Source: Actinomycetes bacterium
GTDB lineage: Bacteria > Actinomycetota > Actinomycetes > Mycobacteriales > Mycobacteriaceae
DNA: 64,000 bases
Reading direction: 5' to 3'
Assembly (NCBI GenBank): GCA_023460175.1
Contig: JAEWRC010000051.1
Location: forward strand, 36,155 to 100,154
Position 1 is the first letter of the stretch. The number at the start of each line of letters is the position of its first letter. This document shows positions 59,303 to 64,000 of this stretch, in pieces. The translations under genes and the position numbers were made by a program. Below the pieces are notes generated by a model, which searched no databases, was not told the origin of the DNA, and saw only the letters and a program-made list of their open reading frames with translations.

Positions 59303-60832
59303 GTGCAACACCATTACGGTCTCCCCTTTCCACGTCGAACCCTGCTCCGCGGCGCGGGCGGCCTGGCCATGGCCGCGTTGTTCGCCGGCACCGCCGCCAC
59401 GACGGCATGTAGCCGCACAGGACCGGCTCCCGATGATGACGCGGTGTTTGCCGAACTCGACGCCAGGGTCGAGGAACTCATGGCGCGCTACGCCGTTCCC
59501 GGGGTGGCCGTCGGGGTGTGGCACCAGGGCCGTGAACACCTACGCGGCTTCGGCGTCACCAACCTCGAGGAGCCCGAGGACGTCACCGAGGACACGCTTT
59601 TCCGGGTCGGCTCGACCACCAAGACGTTCACCGGGACCGCGCTGATGCGATTGGTGGAATCCGGCGACGTCGACCTCGACGAACGGGTCCGGACCTATCT
59701 TCCCGAGTTCACCACCGCCGATCCCGAGGTGGCCGAACGGGTCACGGTGCGTCAGTTGCTCAATCACTCCGCGGGTTGGCTGGGCGACTACTACGTCGAT
59801 TTCGGTCCCGGCGACGACGCGCTGGCCGAATACGCCGCCGGAATCGCCACGCTGCCGCAGCTGACGCCGCTGGGCACCACGTTCGCCTACAACAACGCGG
59901 CCCTCGCGCTGGCCGGGCACCTCATCGAGAAGGTCACCGGCAACACCTACGAGCAGGCGCTGCAGGAGCTGGTCCTGGACCCGCTGCAGCTCGAGCGCAG
60001 CGGATTCTTCCCCGACGAGCTCACCGACTTCCCCACCACGGCCTCACACAACAGCGTCGACGGGCGGGCGGTGCTCAACCGCGACGCCTGGGTGATGGGT
60101 CGCTCCCTGCACCCGACCGGCGGGCTGATCTCCACCGCGCGGGACCAATTGCGCTACGCCCGCTTCCATCTCGGCGACGGCAGCGGCCCTGGCGACGAGC
60201 AGCTGCTGACCACCGAGTCGTTGCAGGCCATGCGTTCGCACCTCGGTCCGCCCGGCACGTTGATCGTCGAGGTCGACGGCACCGGGGTGGCCTGGCATGT
60301 GCGACCCACCGCCGAGGGGGTGCCGGTGATCATGCACGGCGGCTCCTGGCCGGGTCAGCAGTCCGGGTTCTACTTCGTTCCGGACCGCGACTTTGCCCTG
60401 ACGATCCTCACCAACTCCGACAGTGGGGACCGGTTGATCGCCGACATCATGTCCGACGACTGGGCGCTGCAGCGCTTCGCCGGTCTGCACAACCTGCCCG
60501 CCGAGGTGCGCGACCTGAGCCCGACGGAACTGGCCGCCTACGAGGGCCGCTACACCGCCACCGAGGTCGAGGCCGACGGCTCGGTCACCAGCATCGACAC
60601 GCTGCTCACGGCCGAGGACGGCCGGTTGCGCTATCAGGTGTTGAACGCCGACGGCGAGCCCGATCCCCCTGCACCGCACGCGCCGGCCTATCTGGCGTTC
60701 TACCGCGACGATTACGTGCTGCACCTCGACCGCGACGGAAATTCGTTGCACAACCGGGCGAACTTCGTGCGCGGCGACGACGGACCGGTGCGGTGGCTCC
60801 GGATGGACGGGCGGCTCAACCGCCGCAACTGA
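59303..60832 (+). CDS. class C beta-lactamase-family serine hydrolase (Tat-exported)
   Basis: 509 residues from GTG 59303; ATG 59252 would add 17 residues before the signal. A Tat signal (PFPRRTLLRGAGGLAMAALF) ends near TACS. SxxK motif GSTTKTF, YNN motif in FAYNNAALAL and HGG in MHGGSWPGQQS identify the class C/DD-peptidase-like fold. Mature C-terminal domain of about 130 residues (LSPTELAAYEGRYTATEVEA) is a lipocalin-like DUF3471-type extension. Likely an esterase or D-amino-acid peptidase in the envelope. Confidence 0.86.
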   Translation: MQHHYGLPFPRRTLLRGAGGLAMAALFAGTAATTACSRTGPAPDDDAVFAELDARVEELMARYAVPGVAVGVWHQGREHLRGFGVTNLEEPEDVTEDTLFRVGSTTKTFTGTALMRLVESGDVDLDERVRTYLPEFTTADPEVAERVTVRQLLNHSAGWLGDYYVDFGPGDDALAEYAAGIATLPQLTPLGTTFAYNNAALALAGHLIEKVTGNTYEQALQELVLDPLQLERSGFFPDELTDFPTTASHNSVDGRAVLNRDAWVMGRSLHPTGGLISTARDQLRYARFHLGDGSGPGDEQLLTTESLQAMRSHLGPPGTLIVEVDGTGVAWHVRPTAEGVPVIMHGGSWPGQQSGFYFVPDRDFALTILTNSDSGDRLIADIMSDDWALQRFAGLHNLPAEVRDLSPTELAAYEGRYTATEVEADGSVTSIDTLLTAEDGRLRYQVLNADGEPDPPAPHAPAYLAFYRDDYVLHLDRDGNSLHNRANFVRGDDGPVRWLRMDGRLNRRN

Positions 60833-60959
60833 AACGCTGACACGCCGGGATCGCAGCCGTTCTTGACGACCGTTTGAAGCCGCAACACCATGGGTACTGC
60901 CTCTTTGCTTCTGCTCGCTCGCCGGGGGATGTGAGCCGCGTATCCCGAAGGAGTCGCTT

Positions 60960-61685
60960 GTGAACGTTCGCCGGGCCATCCGGATCTTCGCCGCCGCCCT
61001 GCTGACCGCGGGGGCCGTGACCGTGGGCAACATGACCATGGGCACGGTCGTGCCGGGCGCGTCCGCGCAACCATGCCCCGATGTCGAGGTGGTCTTCGCG
61101 CGCGGCACCACCGAACCGCCCGGGGTCGGACTCACCGGACAGGCCTTCGTCGACGCGGTGCGCGCCCAGGCCGGCGGCCGCACCGTCGCGGTGCACCCGG
61201 TGAACTATCCCGCCAGCAGCGACTTCGCCAACCGGATCGCCTTCGCGCGCACCGTCGTCGACGGCATCAAGGACGCCGGAGCCCATATCGAGGCGACCGC
61301 GACGGCCTGCCCGGACACCCGCATCGTGCTCGGCGGCTACTCCCAGGGGGCGGTACTGGCCGGCTTCGTGACCGCCGCCGAGATTCCCGACGGCATCCCC
61401 GACGAATACCTCTCCTACATCCCGAACCCGCTGCCCGACGAGGTGGCCGAGCACGTGGCCGCGGTGGTGCTGCTGGGCATGCCGTCCGACGAATGGCTGA
61501 GCCGGTACGACGCACCGCTGGTCACCATCGGTCCGCTCTACGAGGAGAAGACCCTCGAGTTGTGCGCGCCCGGCGACTCGATCTGCAACGGCAGTCCCGG
61601 CGGGATACCCACCTTCGAACACACCCTGTACCCGGTCAACGGGATGGTCCACGAGGCCGCGGCCTTCGCGGTCGAGCGACTCTAG
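60960..61685 (+). CDS. cutinase-family hydrolase
   Basis: 241 residues from GTG 60960, with CGAAGGAG upstream. Signal peptide (IFAAALLTAGAVTVGNMTMG), mature start near QPCPDVEVVFARGTTEPPGV. Triad: Ser in GGYSQGAV, Asp in CAPGDSICNG, His in NGMVHEAAAF. Four Cys form the two usual disulfides. Mycobacterial cutinase-like proteins act as esterases or phospholipases on lipids outside the cell. Confidence 0.9.
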   Translation: MNVRRAIRIFAAALLTAGAVTVGNMTMGTVVPGASAQPCPDVEVVFARGTTEPPGVGLTGQAFVDAVRAQAGGRTVAVHPVNYPASSDFANRIAFARTVVDGIKDAGAHIEATATACPDTRIVLGGYSQGAVLAGFVTAAEIPDGIPDEYLSYIPNPLPDEVAEHVAAVVLLGMPSDEWLSRYDAPLVTIGPLYEEKTLELCAPGDSICNGSPGGIPTFEHTLYPVNGMVHEAAAFAVERL

Positions 61686-61720
61686 GCCGTTGAACGGCTC
61701 CAAGCGTCCGAACGGCTTTA

Positions 61721-62095
61721 ATGGAGGGCGTGGACTCGACCCGGGTTGATCGCTGGCTGTGGGCGGTCCGGCTGACCAAGACCCGGCCGGACGCAGCCGC
61801 GGCCTGCCGGGGCGGGCACGTGCGGGTCAACGATCGACCGGCCAAACCGTCGACCATGGTCTCCCCCGGCGACGAGGTCCGGGCGCTGGTCGGCACCCGC
61901 ACCCGGATTGTCGAGGTGGTCCGCGTGATCCAGAAGCGGGTGGGTGCCGCCGACGCGGTGACCTGCTACCTGGACCGCAGCCCCGCGCCGCCGCCGACGG
62001 CCACGGTTCCGGTCGCGGTGCGCGACCGCGGCGCCGGGCGGCCGACCAAGCGGGACCGACGGATGCTGGACAAGTGGCGCGCGGCGCAGGGCTGA
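61721..62095 (+). CDS. S4-domain RNA-binding protein (Hsp15-like)
   Basis: 124 residues. S4 domain RVDRWLWAVRLTKTRPDAAA, then ACRGGHVRVNDRPAKPSTMV and GDEVRALVG. Basic C-terminal tail (GRPTKRDRRMLDKWRAAQG). Hsp15-type proteins bind stalled 50S subunits with attached tRNA; here that role is inferred. Convergent with the exporter gene, 7 bases apart. Confidence 0.87.
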   Translation: MEGVDSTRVDRWLWAVRLTKTRPDAAAACRGGHVRVNDRPAKPSTMVSPGDEVRALVGTRTRIVEVVRVIQKRVGAADAVTCYLDRSPAPPPTATVPVAVRDRGAGRPTKRDRRMLDKWRAAQG

Positions 62096-62102
62096 GACCG
62101 CG

Positions 62103-63674
62103 CTACTTCGCCTCGTCGTCGGGCTGCGGTTCCTCGGGGTCCTCGGCCGTCTCGGTCTCCGGTTCGAGGGCGACACTGCGCGACCGCATCCGACGCACAC
62201 CCGGGCGCAGCGGGCTGTCGCTGGGGCGCAGGTGCACCACCCGGCCCACGGCCCGGCGCAGCCCCGGCGGGCCCTCGATACGGACGAAATCACCGACCCG
62301 GCCGGCCCGGTAGCGCAACGGCGAACCGAGCAACTCACCCATGACCACCCCGGCGCCGATCGCCAGCGCCACCGCGGCCGCGGCGAGCAACTGGGCCAGA
62401 CCGGCGTTGAACTTCTCCTCGACCGCGAAATTGAAGACCGCGCGGAAGATGGCCAGGCCCGGCAGCATCGGCGTGATGCCGGCGGTCGCGGTGACCAGGG
62501 CCGGCGCCTGCCGGCGGATCGAGACCAGGGTGGCCAGCAGGCCCACCCCGATGGCCGCGACGCCGGTGGCCAGCACCTGTCCGAATTGCACGTTGCCCAG
62601 GCCGATCAGCACCAACTCGGCGGTTCCGGCGGCCAACCCGGCGGTGACCACCGAGCGCAACGGGGCGTAGTAGGCCAGCGTCAGACAGACCCCGGCCAGT
62701 GACGCCCCGAGCACGGCGATCAGGATCTGCGCGGGTTGGCTGGGCGCGACGAACGATTCGGTGGCATCGATGTGCAACTGCATCCGGATGCCCGCGACGG
62801 TGGCGACCTGCAGGCCGGCGACGATCCCGACCACGATGCCCGCGGTCAGGAACACGGCGTCGCCCAGGCGTGCCATCGCGGTCACCATGTAGCCGGTCAG
62901 GGCGTCCTGCACCGACCCGACGAGGGTCATGCCGGAGAGCAACACGACGATGCCGGTGGCGACCATGACCGTCGGCCCCTGACCGGCGAACCGGTAGGCA
63001 GCCACCGCCACCAACGTGGCGATGAACGCACCGACCGCGTGGTAGAAGAACAGCGGCGCGCCGACGCGCAGCAGCCACCGCCCCACCTGATCGATCACCG
63101 CCGAGGTGATCGCGGCCAGGATGCACGTCAACCAACCGCCGCCGAGCAGCATCGCGATGCCGAGCGCGAACCCGGCCCACCCGGCGCTGGCGAACCACCG
63201 CGGGTACGGGTGCGACTGCTCGGTCAATTCGTCCATGGCGACGTGCGCCTCGTCGACCGTCACGCCGCCGGCGGTGATCCGTCGGACCAGCCCGTCAAGT
63301 CCGGCGAGCCGCGTGTAGTCGGTGGCCCGGTTGCGGACGGCGCGCACGATCGTCAGCGGCGGGTTCTCCGCGGTCGGCGGCGCCGAGACGATGACCGTGT
63401 TAAACGTGATGTCGACGACGCAGTCGGTGAGCTGATAGGCCTGCGCGACGTCCTGGGCCGTCGCAACGATGTCGGCGGTGCCCGAACCGGACGACAGCAT
63501 CACCTCGGCCAGCCGAATCGTCAGGTCGAGCACCTTGCGGGTATGCAGGTCACCCATTCCGCCGGCGTGCCGACTCCGTTGCCCGGCGCCGGTGGCCGGT
63601 TCGCGCCGCCCGCGCAGCGCCATTTGCAGACCGCGGCGAATGCGCGCGCTGCCGTTCGAAAGATCTTCCGCCAT
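62103..63674 (-). CDS. threonine/serine exporter family protein (ThrE-like)
   Basis: 523 residues. An N-terminal cytoplasmic ThrE domain (LHTRKVLDLTIRLAEVMLSS, VVDITFNTVIVSAPPTAENP) followed by about ten transmembrane helices in two halves, the second like DUF3815. ThrE proteins export threonine, serine or small peptides. The C-terminus carries an acidic, probably disordered tail (TETAEDPEEPQPDDEAK). Confidence 0.87.
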   Translation of the reverse strand: MAEDLSNGSARIRRGLQMALRGRREPATGAGQRSRHAGGMGDLHTRKVLDLTIRLAEVMLSSGSGTADIVATAQDVAQAYQLTDCVVDITFNTVIVSAPPTAENPPLTIVRAVRNRATDYTRLAGLDGLVRRITAGGVTVDEAHVAMDELTEQSHPYPRWFASAGWAGFALGIAMLLGGGWLTCILAAITSAVIDQVGRWLLRVGAPLFFYHAVGAFIATLVAVAAYRFAGQGPTVMVATGIVVLLSGMTLVGSVQDALTGYMVTAMARLGDAVFLTAGIVVGIVAGLQVATVAGIRMQLHIDATESFVAPSQPAQILIAVLGASLAGVCLTLAYYAPLRSVVTAGLAAGTAELVLIGLGNVQFGQVLATGVAAIGVGLLATLVSIRRQAPALVTATAGITPMLPGLAIFRAVFNFAVEEKFNAGLAQLLAAAAVALAIGAGVVMGELLGSPLRYRAGRVGDFVRIEGPPGLRRAVGRVVHLRPSDSPLRPGVRRMRSRSVALEPETETAEDPEEPQPDDEAK

Positions 63675-63703
63675 TTCCCTAGCAGAATACTGGCGTCAGC
63701 GAC

Positions 63704-64000
63704 TCATCCGCTCCGGGCGGGGCGGACCGCCCGGCGCAGCACGGCTCCCCCGGTCTCGATCATCTGGTCGCCGAGATCGGCCAGGTCCGCGGGCTCGGCG
63801 ACGACGGCGGCGAAGTCGTACCCCGTGGGGGCGGCAAGGAAGTCGATTCCCTCGGCCAGATGCCGGGGTTCGTAGTTGTGCACTCCCACAACGGTGATCA
63901 ACGACCGGACCAGATGCTCGGGATCGACCGGCACGGTCCCGCGCGGTGCCACCGAGCCCGCCAGCACCACCCGGCCACCGATGTCGACCAGCCGCAGCGC
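63704..64000 (-). CDS. medium-chain alcohol dehydrogenase, C-terminal part (partial)
   Basis: The frame is open to the right edge; the start is outside. Visible: RLVDIGGRVVLAGSVAPRGT, then PVDPEHLVRSLITVVGVHNY and EGIDFLAAPTGYDF. This is the end of the nucleotide-binding domain and the C-terminal region of zinc-type dehydrogenases, where the HNYEPRHLAEGIDFL stretch often appears in phosphonate-associated and related alcohol dehydrogenases. Substrate unknown. The catalytic zinc site is not in the window. Confidence 0.75.
   Translation of the reverse strand, partial: ALRLVDIGGRVVLAGSVAPRGTVPVDPEHLVRSLITVVGVHNYEPRHLAEGIDFLAAPTGYDFAAVVAEPADLADLGDQMIETGGAVLRRAVRPARSG

Overview
The window is high-GC DNA from a rapidly growing mycobacterium or close relative (Mycolicibacterium-like). 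This rests on content: a katG gene behind a furA remnant, a class A beta-lactamase with a Tat-type signal, a cutinase, a hemophore-like secreted protein, an LGFP-repeat lipoprotein, DUF4178/DUF2617/DUF4247/DUF350 membrane genes, and GTG/TTG starts with 1-4 base gene overlaps. No rRNA, tRNA or CRISPR array was found.

Positions 1 to about 16.7 kb look like a mobile island. On the plus strand lies the 3' part of a class 1 DISARM anti-phage locus: the tail of the methyltransferase drmMI, then drmA, drmB and drmC, each overlapping the next. Convergent to it is a complete Tn7-like transposition operon, tnsA-tnsB-tnsC-tniQ (12.95 to 8.13 kb, minus strand), followed on the same strand by two uncharacterised genes that reach the end of DISARM. 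Just upstream of tnsA is a compact promoter / three-hairpin / T-tract unit (13021-13134) that reads as a small RNA gene. Further right come an unknown Cys-rich-tailed gene, a small unknown protein, a tyrosine integrase, and an array of 19-base repeats with flanking TGTCCG motifs (16455-16700) that is the best candidate for a transposon end. The simplest reading is DISARM carried as cargo of a Tn7-like element whose other end lies left of the window.

16.8-22.8 kb is a transition zone with two toxin-antitoxin pairs (mazEF-like, vapBC-like), yaeQ, a quinone-oxidoreductase-like gene, a DUF4304-like gene and an MpaB/DUF2236 oxygenase-like gene.

22.8-35.6 kb is catabolic. A TetR regulator diverges from a ThDP-enzyme / zinc alcohol dehydrogenase / GMC oxidoreductase set. 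Then comes a nitrile hydratase or thiocyanate hydrolase set (beta, alpha, accessory), immediately followed by an SsuABC-like transporter coupled to a flavoprotein and a two-cluster ferredoxin. Together these suggest uptake and processing of a small nitrogen- or sulfur-containing compound.

35.7-48.3 kb holds secreted and envelope genes (trypsin-like protease, repeat lipoprotein, small exported proteins), an AraC regulator, and the membrane cluster ending in a spermidine-synthase-like protein. 48.3-64 kb is chromosomal: FUSC transporter/MarR, a LysR gene between two beta-lactamase-fold genes, a TetR/SnoaL pair sharing an operator motif, a beta-carbonic anhydrase, katG with a broken furA, an FKBP-like lipoprotein, a class C beta-lactamase-like serine hydrolase, a cutinase, an S4 RNA-binding protein, a ThrE-family exporter and a partial alcohol dehydrogenase at the right edge.
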